This document shows, in pieces, positions 29,603 through 42,580 of a DNA stretch of 64,000 nucleotides. The stretch's first letter is position 1. Each line of letters begins with the position of its first letter. A program made the translations under genes and the position numbers. This DNA comes from Laetiporus sulphureus 93-53 (taxonomy: Eukaryota > Basidiomycota > Agaricomycetes > Polyporales > Laetiporaceae), in the NCBI RefSeq assembly GCF_001632365.1, contig NW_024468523.1, forward strand, positions 352,988 through 416,987. The letters are read 5' to 3'. The notes under the pieces were generated by a model that worked only from the letters and a program-made list of their open reading frames with translations, was not told where the DNA came from and did no database searches.

Positions 29603-30930
29603 AGTCAGAGATGCTGGAGCGATGTTGTATTGCGCTGGGACAACAACTTGGGATGCACGCTGCGGCATAAATGACAGGATGAATGCACGATGCTATGGGG
29701 CCTTGACAAGCCGATCTTGTTCCGTGTAATTACGGACGTGATCAAGCGCCACGGTGCTCTCTGCGTATAGCCTTTGACAAATGCGCAAGGGGCGTCCTTT
29801 CAAAGGTTTGGCGAGCATAAACGTGTCGCAAGTCGCCGACTTCCGTGACGGACAGTCAGGGCTCAGGCTGGGAAGTCTTCGCGCGACCGATTCTCCGCTG
29901 TTTGGACTCTCACGGTGCGATCACGTCGCTTTGAAGTAACCATCAATGGCACGGTTACCTTCGGCTGGCATCACGGTATCGGCGATGGGAAAAGCGGCAT
30001 TCCTTCTATGATTTCCTTTGCATGCCCTCAACAGCGTTGATGAACATCATATTAATAATCCAGGTTTCATCTGATGTCAATCTCGTGGCCGCCGTCGGAA
30101 ACACATTAGTCCCGTCATGTTCCCTATTAGATTCTGCTGCGAGATAGCGAACTTGGTTGTGCCGACCCCTCGGGCCCTCGGACTGCTCTTGCTACTGCGT
30201 GGACATGATACCCGATCCCCAACGGAGGATACGCTCAGGCGACTTCCATGTATCTCCTTCAATACACCCCGACGGAAGCCTTTCATACTACTAGGATAAC
30301 ATGTCGATCAAACCAAGCGACCTTGACATCGTTGCTTCGCAGACTCGCTATCCTGATTATGTCCCGCGTGGTCGCATTAGAATCAGCTATTGCGGCAGAA
30401 AACGACAGGATCTTCAATTGTATCCCATCTTCAATTGTATCCCGATACCAGTGCATCCTCAACCCAGCACCTCTGCCGACGAGATGTGCAGCCGCGTCTC
30501 CACTCACCACCTCTTTAGATAACAGTCGGCTATGGCTATCTGATCTTCCCTGTAATAGGGCCAGAAAGTTGACGTCCGTTGTGCGAAACCGGCAGAAACA
30601 GACGGTGGAAGAGATCAGCACGCTTTGGCCCGAGCCAAATCTCGAATCTCGACTCAAGAAAAGCATGCTGAGAAAGAATCGCACAGCAACTCTGGAGATC
30701 TCGGATGTAGGATAGGTTCAGTTCTTACCATCCATAAATGTTCGTGTACAGGACAGTCCTGAGACTGGACAGTGCAGCGTAGTGGAAATGACTTCGCCCG
30801 GGCAACTCCCTTGTCGACCGCGGCTATCCATGTCAATGCTCGGATTTATTTCTGCCTGGGCGACCAGATCCATATATGATGCTTTCGAAGAAGGTCGAAG
30901 GACGATCTTGGAGAGTTATCGCGCACAGAT
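29603..30930 (+). pseudogene. decayed copy of the alcohol O-acetyltransferase-like gene
   Basis: Short blocks in changing frames match the intact gene at 31906-33382 in the same order. EMLERCCIALGQQLG resembles LLERYHVSRHELG. LFRVITDVIKRHGAL resembles LFAALARLIPQHAAL. GTVTFGWHHGIGDGKSG resembles GTVVFAWHHAIGDGQSG. ATLTSLLRRLAILIMS resembles STLTAFLHTLSVLIIS. SADEMCSRVSTHH resembles ANAMCDEVSAYHS. LKKSMLRKNRTATLEIS resembles LKGMLGKKRQMTLELS. Frameshifts and stops (for example just after GDGKSG) separate the blocks, so no full protein can be made. The HHxxxDG active-site motif is still readable. It is a tandem duplicate of the intact gene, now degenerate. Confidence 0.82.
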
Positions 30931-31905
30931 AGCCAGTCGATTCCTGAACACTGAGCATACTATGTCTTGTGAGTAGGTGGTGCCATAACACCAGAGTGAC
31001 GCCGCGGATTTGGGCTAAGCGATGTTGCCTCTGCATCTCAGAGGCTATCTTTGCCACAGGAGCATCCTAGAGGAAACAATAGTGGCCCTTCGTGCCCATC
31101 GCAAAGGTCGGATAGCGCTAATTACACAAACACGATGTCAAGATGAATACTGATAGCATGCTCTGCATGATCTCCCTGCAGTGAACGGTGGAGTCAATCA
31201 ATTCCCCTGCTAAGTGTCTTGCTCTGTTGTAGTAGTTACTAAAAGTAGTGGCACATCACCTTTTTTCGTCGCATCGATCTCAACTTTCCGAGCAATCTGC
31301 CATACCATAACTGTGTCATGAGCATAGCATGGAGTTAACCGTGTGAAATGAACACATATGCATGTATTGTGTGTCTGGAGTCTCTGACTGGATAATAAGA
31401 GCGCACATTGACGGAGTCGAGTGAATGAGGACCTCGGATGCAGTGGAAGATTGTTCGGAAGATTGCTCGGGTAACGGATACGATGTGTTGAGAAAGAATG
31501 ACCAGCCATTACTTTGGAACTACCGTACATTCTCCGCATCAGGACGACGAAGAGCCTGAAAGACAAGTGCGGTTAGTAGTCTGCTTTACATTGCCTCGTA
31601 CTGTCTGTGATCAACATGGGGAAGTATTTACTTTATAAAGCACCTGGGAAAAGGTTATAGTTAAAGGGAGCCGCTGTTCATCGCAGCACTGTGTCGGAGC
31701 ATACGTTCATTCCGTGGACCTGACAATGCACGAGATACGAAAGGTAAGAGTCAGTGGTACCGTCACTGACGTACTAGAAGCAGCTAAGCACCAGCGTAGC
31801 ATTCAATGCCAGCGCATATTATAATAGGTGGCTTATCCTTGGCAGGAACCACCTGTTTTTTTGGAAGTAACACCTTGGCACGAGTTGTATTTTCCCGATA
31901 CCACC
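30931..31905. other. intergenic between acyltransferase pseudogene and intact copy
   Basis: About 1 kb with no recognisable gene. It should contain the promoter of the intact acyltransferase. A TTTATAAAGC stretch near 31631 could serve as a TATA element. No repeats seen. Confidence 0.4.
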
Positions 31906-33382
31906 ATGACGCAGCCCGTGGTCAGAGAAGCAGGTATGGTGTTCATACTCGAAAAGAAGTCATCGATGCAACGTCGAGCTCAATCACGATCTATCATCAG
32001 GCTTGCTGGAACGCTACCACGTTTCCCGCCACGAGCTGGGCATCTTCGCATGTGTGGCCATCGCAGCGCAATATGTCGGTCCCAATGGCGTCACGCTCAC
32101 GAAGGAACTGTTATTTGCAGCTCTCGCCCGATTGATTCCTCAGCACGCGGCTCTTGGCGTACGCCTCTCAAACATGTCCGCCGGAAAGCCCACCTACGTG
32201 CGCCTTGATGCGATCGACTTATCCGCGATCGTCACCTTCTCGGACAAGGAGAAGGACGAACTTGCGGGAGTGCTTGAGACGCAGATTGCGACTCGCTTCG
32301 ATACAGATGCTCCTCTCCCGCTCTGGCGTCTGGCGGTCCTGAAAGACGGGACCGTAGTATTTGCGTGGCATCACGCTATCGGAGACGGTCAAAGCGGACT
32401 GGCATTCCACACTGCACTCCTATCTGCCCTAAATGAAAACAGCGAACGGTCCTTCGACTTTGAAACGCAGATGTCAATTCAAGTTCCAAAAGATACCATG
32501 ATTGTCACACCAGTCGAGTCTCTAGTAGACTTATCAGTCTCCATGATGACAGTACTTCGGGAACTGTACAACCTTCTCGCCCCCGTGTCGTGGACTCCTT
32601 CATCTACTGCTTGGACAGGGCGTACCGTGCCTTCGACCGATTCATTTGCCGCTCCAATCCGGATTCTTCAGTATTCTGCGCGAGATGTGGAAGGAATCCT
32701 CAAGCTTTGTAGGGCACATCAGTCGACGTTGACGGCATTTCTGCACACGTTGTCAGTCCTGATTATCTCGGAACTCCTCGCCGCAGATCCCGCCTCCGCG
32801 CCTGTATATGAGTTCAAGTGCCTTTCCACATGTATTCCTGTGTCTCTGCGCCCACTCACGAAAACGCCTGCCAATGCGATGTGTGACGAAGTTTCCGCGT
32901 ATCATTCTTATCCTCCCCTGATAACGCTTGCCCAGGGCCACATTTCCTGGCTCGGAGGATTTCCATGGGGCACCGCGGCTGCTCTCACGAACGAGATGCG
33001 AACTAAACAACTAGAAACTAAAGAGCAGATTGGTATGCTCAAGTTCCTCTTCGGCAACTACGATGGCTATTTAAAGGGAATGCTGGGGAAGAAACGCCAG
33101 ATGACCCTTGAGTTGTCCAACCTGGGCCGGTTCTCTCTGGCTCCTGATGGGCATACCGGCAGCGGGGGAAAGCCGAGCTGGAGCATCCGTGATGCGATTT
33201 TCACTCAGAGCCATCCTGCGTCTGGAGCTGCTCTTGCAGTGAATGTAACTGGCACGCCTCCTGGAGGTATCGGACTAGCGGTGTCTTGGAGCAGAGAGGC
33301 CGTTGATGACTTATTCGGAGAGGCGTTTTTCAGCAAGCTGAAGGAAGCCATGGACGAGATGGCGTCAGTTTCGACGTCGTAG
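31906..33382 (+). CDS. alcohol O-acetyltransferase-like (AATase / condensation-fold) acyltransferase
   Basis: CoA-dependent acyltransferase of the AATase superfamily, which transfers acetyl or other acyl groups to alcohols or amines. The first exon is short, MTQPVVREA, and a 67-base intron (31934-32000, GTATGG...TCAG) joins it to GLLERYHVSRHELG. There is no ATG at the start of the long second exon, which supports this model. The product is 469 residues. The catalytic HHxxxDG motif is in FAWHHAIGDGQSG (about residues 131-142). A typical second-domain pattern, CIPVSLRPLTKTPANAMCDE, follows. No signal peptide or membrane helix is obvious. A degenerate copy lies just upstream, and two sesquiterpene synthases lie within 12 kb, so terpene alcohols are possible substrates; that is inference. 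Confidence 0.85.
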
Positions 33383-33485
33383 AATATGCTCACGAACTGA
33401 ACCTCAAGATTGCCATAATCGCAGCAGAAGCATCTATACAACCTAACGAGGACACATATGCTCTAATATACCTGCTCTACCAGTC

Positions 33486-34936
<1,451 letters not shown>

Positions 34937-35144
34937 GTTGGAATGCGGGCAGGATTTTTGATAAGGACGCGACGAAGCCTTGTATACCTGGAGACCACGA
35001 GTACGAATCGGTTGATGGAGGTTCTACGATGAAGGGCCCGGGTATGTTAGTAGTACATATCCCCGTCAGACAGAAAGTGGTGAGAGGCAAGGAGAGAGGC
35101 AAGGAAAGTGACTCGACAAATGATGAGCAGAGCACGCGAGCCCA
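34937..35144. promoter_or_regulatory. 208-bp divergent promoter of MET2 and the short-chain dehydrogenase
   Basis: Head-to-head start codons 208 bp apart. No CACGTG or other recognised box was seen in it. Confidence 0.45.
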
Positions 35145-36294
35145 ATGCAGATCACGCGAATAACGCCGATCACCGTCCCTTGCATGTTGTCCTCCATCGC
35201 CGACAGGCTGCCCTCTCGCCTGCAGCTCGGCACTTTTGCTGCTCTCGCACTTTCTTTGCTGCTCATTTCAAGACGCGCTGCACGCAAACTAGATCGCCCT
35301 CGTAAAATTCCTAAGCAGGAGGAGCGCGTTGTGATCATCGGGGCGTCCAGCGGAATCGGACGGGAGATTGCACATGAATACGCAATAAGGGGTGCACGCG
35401 TGTGCGTCGTTGCGCGTAGGGAGGAGGAACTGAGAAGGGTCCTTGAGGAGTGCCAGGTCTTGTACGTGGAGGCAGGATTTGGAGACACCGGGAGAGTCTT
35501 CAGCGTTGCCACTGACTTCACAAATGTCGAGCAAATGGTACAGCTGAGGGAAAGACTAAAATTAGGTGTGTCCACCAGCGAGTCGGGTTCTGTACATATT
35601 GATGGCACTCCTTCAGAGTGGGATGGCGTAGATACGGTTTTTGTGTGTGCAGGGGCGAGTGCGCTGCGACCTCTCATGGAGGTCGCCGGGCTTGACAGAC
35701 TCGCAAACGGGTTCAATCCTCCGGAAGCCGGCGTCATAGGCATCCAGCATACAGTGGACGTTGCTTCTACCGCTGCAAAGGTCAACTATTTGGGTCCCCT
35801 CATCTCTGCTGCGGCCTTCGTGAGCAAGTTCTCTACTCTCCTGTCCGTCATAATGAACATTATGCACATCCCAGCTGCCGTTGCTCCAAAGTAGCTCTAT
35901 CGCCCCTTCAATCGCCCTGATCTCTTCTCTTGGAGCAGTCATCCCAGCTCCTACTCGCTCTCTATACTGTTCCACCAAAGCCGCGTCGCTCATGCTCTAT
36001 CAAGCGCTCTCCATCGAGCACCCCGCCGTTGCCTTCTCCCTCATCATTCCTACTACTGTGCGAGGCAGTTTTCGTTCATCTGCTGTTGACGCCGGAGTAG
36101 TACGTGAAGTGGATCCGAATAAGGTCGGACTGAGGCCTGAAGCTGTGGCAAAGAGATCTGTGAGGGCAGTGGATGCCGGCGAAAAGCATGTCTTCATGCC
36201 GTATGTCTTTGGTAGGTTTGGTCATCTTCTGTATTGGCTAGCGCCTAGTTTCGTGGAGTGGCGGGCGAGGGCAAAGTACAACTTCGCCTCGTAA
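35145..36294 (+). CDS. ER-anchored short-chain dehydrogenase/reductase
   Basis: NAD(P)-dependent oxidoreductase of the classical SDR fold. An N-terminal hydrophobic segment (LQLGTFAALALSLLLIS) followed by RRAARK suggests a membrane anchor with a cytosolic catalytic domain. Motifs are GASSGIGREIA (cofactor), TVFVCAGAS (NNAG position, altered), ALISSLGAV (catalytic Ser) and YCSTKAA (Tyr-x3-Lys). A 49-base intron (35843-35891) joins FSTLL to SSIAPSIAL; without it the frame stops. It resembles 11beta-HSD/DHRS7-type and ketosphinganine reductase-type enzymes, but the substrate cannot be decided. An internal ATG at 35184 (MLSSIADR) is an alternative start. Confidence 0.85.
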
Positions 36295-36524
36295 TGCTAG
36301 TGCAGCTTCTGACATTGTAAAGCTCTATTGCATGGACACCATCACTGTTTTAACCCTAAACGTTGTGACGTTTCTATCGTACACAGTTGTATTTTACATG
36401 TAACCAATAGGACGACAATGGTAATACGAATGATACAAGGAAGAGAGTCTGAGAGTGGTTCCGCGATTGCTCCGAGCATATCAATGGCAGCCTGCTTGCC
36501 ATCAAGAGTTTGAAACGAGATCAA

Positions 36525-37216
36525 TCAGATGACCCTGCGTTCGCATCGCGTCTCATTGTGTATTGCTTCGCAATTCATGTCGCAATATGGCATCGCACAC
36601 CTCTTGCATTTGTATTTTCCCCAATATCCGCACACGGAGCACAGAAGGCGCGGTGGCTCGCGAGGAGGCGGAGCGACAGCGTTGAGGTATGTTCTGATAT
36701 TCGCAGGGCAGTTCGCTATACCCTGCATTACTCCAGATGCATCAGCATACGGCAGCCATTCAACAAAATGCTCTCGCTCACAGACTCGTCGATGAGTGTG
36801 GCTAGGTTCTTCTTGTACAGAATTGCCGTCCGCACGTTCATTGTTGACTTTTTCTTCTTCAACCCTGGCCACTCACGCTTGTCCGAAATGGTTTGGCGCG
36901 CACGACCCTTCACGGTGCGGCTACCCATCTCCTCTTCAACCTCATCAAGGCCGGGAAAGGTGGAAGAAGAGGGTTCAGTGTAGTTGGAACGCTGTGCAGT
37001 TGTGGACGAGTATGAACAAACCTATTTGCATACGCAAGCAAGTATACGCACCTCTAGCTCATCCAAGTGCCGTTTTGTTCGTTTGGCGATGACTTCCGGG
37101 TCAAGCTGAGTGATGGTCGCCTGCGTCTGGCGAGTCGCTATCTATCCCAACTTTGAATCAGAAACTCGTTCCTCACATGCTGCGATGCCAATGAATTCAC
37201 GCTGTCTTCGAGGCAT
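36525..37216 (-). CDS. VPS71: HIT-type zinc finger protein, Vps71/Swc6 (ZNHIT1) homologue
   Basis: Subunit of the SWR1 chromatin remodeller, which deposits histone H2A.Z. The C-terminus is a complete HIT zinc finger: CSVCGYWGKYKCKRC, then YCDMNCEAIH and NETRC, ending ERRVI. Four exons are needed. The first is MPRRQREFIGIAA, and a 39-base intron (37138-37176) leads to STRQTQATITQLDPEV. An intron ending before RSNYTEPSSS removes the gap after HLDELE. The third intron (GTGAGC...ATGCAG) joins LATLIDES to GIANCPANIRTYL. The total is about 145 residues, as expected. It is divergent from the lyase-kinase gene. Confidence 0.88.
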
Positions 37217-37304
37217 CTTAGTGGAACAAGTCGGATGACACGCGTGCTCCGAGAAACTCGGGAACGTCGAGTTCGATTTAAGGCGACTGAATGGCGCGAT
37301 TGCA

Positions 37305-37312
37305 TCACGTGA
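37305..37312. promoter_or_regulatory. TCACGTGA E-box palindrome (Cbf1-type)
   Basis: TCACGTGA lies inside the wider palindrome ATCACGTGAT, 133 bp upstream of the lyase-kinase start and 89 bp upstream of VPS71. In yeasts TCACGTG is the Cbf1 site of sulfur-amino-acid genes. Its use for the cystathionine beta-lyase here is inferred. Confidence 0.5.
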
Positions 37313-37444
37313 TTGCGCCTGGCATACGAGTGAGTGGCACGACGATGCTTTGCGCTCAACCCCCACACACGCTCTATATCACTCGTACGGCCGTAGAATC
37401 GGCCGTTCCATCCTTTTCTCTCTTCCCTTTGTCTTAATACCGAA

Positions 37445-40400
37445 ATGTCTGGTGGTCCCGCGTCGAAGCTGCCCGAGCACGACTTGCCGACTCCCGAGCC
37501 GGAGTCGCCGTCGATCCCGCGTCGCCAGCCGTACCGCTTCTCGACGCTTTGCGCAAATGTAGAGACGCCGGACGCAGAGCATAAGGACCAGCATGGGAGT
37601 TCCAGCGTACCCATCTACCAGACTGCGACGTTCAAAGGTGTCGGCGGGCAATATGATTATACTCGGAGCGGGAACCCGACCAGGACGCATTTACGTAAGT
37701 ATGTGTTCCCTCGTTTGTTATGAGCCCCGTATATGATACGGAAGAGAAAGCGTTTTAGCGGAACGCTTGCTCGGGTTGAGATTGGAACGAAAGATATTCA
37801 CTACATTTTCTAAGTGGGTGGGACAGAAGTGCTAACACGTTCACTCTCCTCTCAGAGCACCATATTGCCAAAATATCCTCCGCGGAACATGCCTTTGTCG
37901 TCTCCTCCGGCATGGCTGCCCTTGATGTGATTACGCGCATCCTCAAGCCCGGCAGCGAAGTAATTGCGGGCGATGATATTTATGGTGGAACGCACCGTCT
38001 GCTCACCTACCTTCGCACGCATATGGGTGTAACGGTACACCACATAGACACCGCGGATCCTTCGGCGGTCGTTCCCTGCCTCAATCCCGGCAAGACGGCC
38101 ATGGTGCTGCTCGAGACTCCTACGAACCCTCTGTTAAAAATCATCGACATTGCCGGGATCAGTTCGCTCGTAAAGGAGAAGTGTCCGGACGCAGTCATCG
38201 TGGTGGACAATACGATGATGAGTCCTTACCTGCAGCGCCCCCTGGAGCATGGGGCGGACATCGTATATGATAGCGCGACGAAGTATCTGAGCGGACACCA
38301 TGACTTGATGGCGGGTGTCATTACTTGCAACCAGGATGAATTGGCAAAGGTGTGTTTACAACGAGACTTTCGGTTATTCATGGAGCTCATCCGATCCTGC
38401 AGCAAATGGCATTCACGATCAACGCAGTTGGCAATGCCCTCACGCCGTTCGACTCATTCTTGCTTCTCCGGGGCATCAAGACACTCGCCATTCGCATGGA
38501 TCGCCAGCAATCTACCGCTATGCTTGTCGCTCAGCTACTCTCTCGTCTAGGCTTCGTTACGCATTACCCTGGCCTGCCGAATCATCCGAACAGGGAAGTG
38601 CATGAGCGCATTGCAGACGGTCTGTTGCAGCCATTTAGTATCCTGATCAGTTCGAGTACTCATAGTTCTTGTAGGCTATGGCGCAGTGCTCTCATTTGAA
38701 ACTGGCGACAAGGAGCTTAGCGAGCGCATCGTAGGTGCTACGCGCCTGTGGGGTATCAGCGTCAGTTTTGGCTGCGTGAACAGTTTGATTAGCATGCCTT
38801 GCGTGATGTCGTAAGTGTAGTTCCGTATATTCCTGTCCTGCACAACAACTAAGCTTTGCACAGGCATGCTTCTATTGACCCGGCGACGCGCGCAGCTCGT
38901 GGTCTTCCGGAGGATTTGATCCGACTCTGCGTCGGTATTGAGGACCCGGCAGATCTTCTTGACGACCTCCAACATGCGCTGCTTGAGGCAGGTGCTGTGG
39001 CGTATGCTGCGAACGAATATGTGCGCATTCCCAACCCGATTAGCAGGGCGGTGGAGAAGTTGGCGCTGAATGAACCTATCCGTGAGAGGGAGGACAGAGA
39101 ATGGCTTGTCAGCGCTCCTGGCAAGGTCATTCTCTTCGGAGAGCATGCAGTCGTGCACGGTGTGGTACGTGGTTCGACCGATAGGATCACAGGTTTGCGC
39201 TCACTATGGTATCCGTTATTGAAGACGGCTATCGCAGCCTCGGTAGACTTGCGCTGCTACGGATTGGTGTCACCACGGCATGACAACAAGCTGTCGTTGC
39301 ACCTCTCCGATATCGGAAACTATCACCACGAGTGGGATCTTGACGATCTGCCCTGGGACGCGGTTACTCCCGTTCCTCCCGGCGAATCGCACCCAGATCA
39401 GCTCGACCAGAAACTGATGGAGGCCATCAGTACGCGCGCTTTGCCTCCGGCAGACGAGATCCCTCCGAAGGCGCAGGGGGCTATGGTGGCGTTCCTCTAC
39501 CTGTACATGACGATGACGCACGGCGGCTTCCGGTGCGTATTCGCGTCTTCGGAGTAAAGCCCTAATCAACGAGCTCTTGCGCTGCAGACCATCGTTCAAC
39601 TTTGTGGCGCGGTCGACTCTTCCGGTAGGCGCGGGGCTTGGGTCTTCAGCGTCCTACTCGGCGTGTGTTGCTACGGCGCTCTTGCTCCTCCACGAGCGCA
39701 TCTCCATCCCGCCGCTTCCTCCGCGCAGCCGCCAGCCCGCGTATGGCGATCCCGGCCACTTACACATTTCGCACCATGGTCGGCGGGCCATCCCTCCGGA
39801 CGTCGCGGAAGAAGTCAACCGGTGGGCGTTCATCGGGGAGAAGGTATTGCATGGTAATCCGAGCGGAGTGGACAACTCGGTCGCCGTGTTTGGCGGTGCG
39901 CTGGCATATACGCGCGCCGGCTTTGGGAAGAAGAGCGGGATGGAGCAGATCCAAGGGTGGGCATGAAGCTTGCACGAGTCTTGTTCGTGATGCTAATTAT
40001 GATTCGGTTTCACTAGTTTCAAATCGTTGCGTTTCTTGTTGGTTGATTCCAGAGTGCCCCGTGACACGAAGAAGCTTGTTGCCGGCGTCGCCATGAAGAA
40101 GGCTGAGGTGCTGATTTTTAGTAGGCTACATTCTGCTCATAATGCTTACTATGTTGTATCACAGGACCCCGAGGTTGTGAACAAGATCTTAGATGCCATT
40201 CAAAGCATCAGTGATGAGGCTCATCGAGCGTTGGCCGATCCAGAGCTTCCCAGGGCATCACTGCTTTCTGCTCTCTCCGTGCGTTCGATTCTTTTGTCGC
40301 TGACCGTAGTATTCTCAAGTTCATATTTCAGACATTGATCAACGAGAACCACGCACATCTAGTTTCACTGGGCGTTTCTCATCCATCTTTAGAGACCATC

Positions 40401-40827
40401 CGTTCGACAACTGCTTCCGAGCGGTTCGGACTGAGCACGAAGCTTACCGGCGCAGGCGGAGGAGGTTGCGCTGTGACTCTGGTGCCAGATGGTGCGACCT
40501 ACACATTTTCTATGAAGGTCTAGTTGCTGACATGCATTGGCAATAGACTTCCGCGACTTATCGCTACAAGCTTTGATCTCTGCGTTGGAGGGCTCTGGCT
40601 TCAGGACATACACCACTTCTGTAGGTGGTTCTGGGCTGGGCATTCTATCGTCCTACGATTATGAGTATCCGCCGAACACTATCACACCACCGGGAACCCC
40701 GAGAGATGAGGATATTCGTGCGGACGCGATCGATGCGGTTCCGTCTCTACACGAGCATTTCACCGGGATCAGCATCGGATCTCTGCCTCAGTGGGCGGAG
40801 GACCGTGGCCGGTGGCTCTATGTATAA
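37445..40827 (+). CDS. STR3-ERG12: fusion protein: cystathionine beta-lyase + mevalonate kinase
   Basis: The N-terminal half is a PLP enzyme cleaving cystathionine to homocysteine. It shows SSSVPIYQTATFKG, YDYTRSGNPTRTHL, FVVSSGMAALDVI, GDDIYGGTHRLL, LLETPTNPLLKIIDI, VVDNTMMSPYLQRPLEHGAD and SATKYLSGHHD (PLP lysine), ending LIRLCVGIEDPADLLDDL. The frame continues without stop or Met through about 40 linker residues (AYAANEYVRIPNPISRAVEK onward) into a GHMP kinase: VSAPGKVILFGEHAVVHGV, LPVGAGLGSSASYSACVATA, HGNPSGVDNSVAVFGG and KLTGAGGGGCAVTL, ending GRWLYV. The latter makes mevalonate 5-phosphate for sterols and terpenes. Introns join ELAK|QMAF, IADG|YGAV, CVMS|HASI, VHGV|TAIA, HGGFR|PSFNF, IQG|FKSL and others. 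The kinase half has no ATG of its own in frame. It is either a true bifunctional enzyme or a chain later cleaved. Confidence 0.88.
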
Positions 40828-42580
40828 CTTGTGTCCCGGAACGTGTTCCTGTTTGTGATGCTGCATTTTGTGATGATGTACAGATATTGTGATGGATGTT
40901 GGCGGGTTCTTATGAAAGTGAGGATGGATGTAACCGTAGATATCTCCACATAAGGCCTAGCAAAAGGCGCGTTGAAGCCTGATTTTAGCAGATTCCAAAT
41001 GACCAATTTGGCTATTTCAGTACGCCGGTCACGTGAACACGTGACGCAGTTGTTGCAGATTACATAACTTTTATTACGTAACTCATGCAACACGCCACCG
41101 TCGCCCTCAAAGTTCCGCCCTAGGACTTGTTCATCACCACGTTTACTTCATTTTTTTTTGGGATCACCGTACTTTTCTCAGATATAATGTTCGTCACTAA
41201 ATGTGATTCATTGCTGTATTCATTCTGCTACAATGTGTTGCATGTTGTTGCATCACTGTTGTATCCCAGGCTGCTGTGGACAGGCTTGCACACCTATACA
41301 TTTGTCGGCATCGTCGATTGTGATACAGGTATGCCTTTTGTTGATACTGACCATGTACTTGTCAATCCCCTATTTGTTTTGATCCACTCTGTCACTCTGA
41401 GTGCTCTCAGTCCTTACAATGCTCTACCTATTGCCCGTCAAACACACCTCCTCACTGATTCGTCCACCACCGTTGGTCTCCATCCACTAGCTGTCCTCCC
41501 ATCTTGTCAGCACCCCACTCGGACCACGTACTTTTACATGGCTTCGATCCGAAGTTCGAACAAGCCATCCAATGCACCTGGAACTCCGACGTCCCTGCTC
41601 ACGCCTGCGGTTCGTACTCTAGATCCACCTTCAGCGATCCGAATTCATCATATCGCGGATGCTAATGAGACTTACCCTGCGCTAGACTGTGTGCGGCAAC
41701 CGAATAAGGACCAGTTGTCTGGATGGGTTCTCGAAATGAAATGGAGAAAGCCTTCGACAGCTTAATGTAATTGTACATCTATTGCGTACTCCCCCTGAAT
41801 AAACTTTGCATTGCTGTCATTTGGAACCGGCGCTTGACGCCTCTTCACCCAAGTGATAGTCGGTCGGAAGCAAGGTGAGCTTATAGATATGCAGCACAGC
41901 ACGGTCACGTGCGTGGCATAATCGCGCTTGTGGCTGATAACGCGAGCAGTGTAACAGCACCTCTTTCTCCATAACGCTGCACTCGCTTGCGCTCATGCTC
42001 TTCATGTCTCCTCTCTTTCTCTTGCTGCTTTTACGATGGATTTTTGTTATTAATCATACCGCTATGGTGTCTTCCTTGTCAAGCCAGCCACAACAACGAG
42101 GTCTGTGACAGGATCGCACCGACCAACTATTTGCGGCTCAACTCCACATTTCTCGAATCTTTTGTAGGCACCACTATAGAAAGCATGGCAATACTTTCGA
42201 ACATGAGCACACCTTACCAGCGGCTTCACCTCGTCAGCATACGACTTCACACGCAAAAACCCGTGTTATATATCGTGTATCATGTGGTAAAGTGGTCCAT
42301 TATCCGGTAAGACTAGAGCATTGAAAGAGGAGGGTTAGGCTAGGAGGCTACATGGTTAAGAATATGGAGTGATGGAAGGGTAGAATACGCGTAGTCTGAC
42401 ACGTAAAGAGTAGCACTAGCAGGAGATGGATATACAAATGCGACCTACTAGGTATGTGTGTCTGTTGCAATATAGATATATCGGACGTCGGGGCAGACGA
42501 TGTATGACCTGATATAGAATATATGAGTGCGAAGATCCTGGGACGGCCATCCCTGATTTTCCAAAGTGTCTGCATCTCAG
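40828..42580. other. intergenic, with one unassigned open frame
   Basis: The region between the fusion gene and the 3' end of the histidine kinase. A 212-codon open frame (41127-41765) is the longest, but its first ATG is at 41186 and it has no recognisable domain; the segment from about 41537 looks low-complexity (SSNKPSNAPGTPTS). I do not call it a gene. A double E-box lies at 41028-41045. Confidence 0.4.
41028..41045. promoter_or_regulatory. inverted pair of CACGTG E-boxes
   Basis: GTCACGTGAACACGTGAC has two overlapping-arm CACGTG sites two bases apart, symmetrical apart from the central AA. It lies 200 bp after the fusion-gene stop and upstream of an unassigned open frame. The target gene, if any, is unclear. 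Confidence 0.4.

Noticed and set aside
41127..41765. 212-codon plus-strand open frame
   Set aside because: The first codon is TTG, the first ATG is at 41186, and there is no domain or homologous pattern. It could be an unknown gene, but support is too weak.
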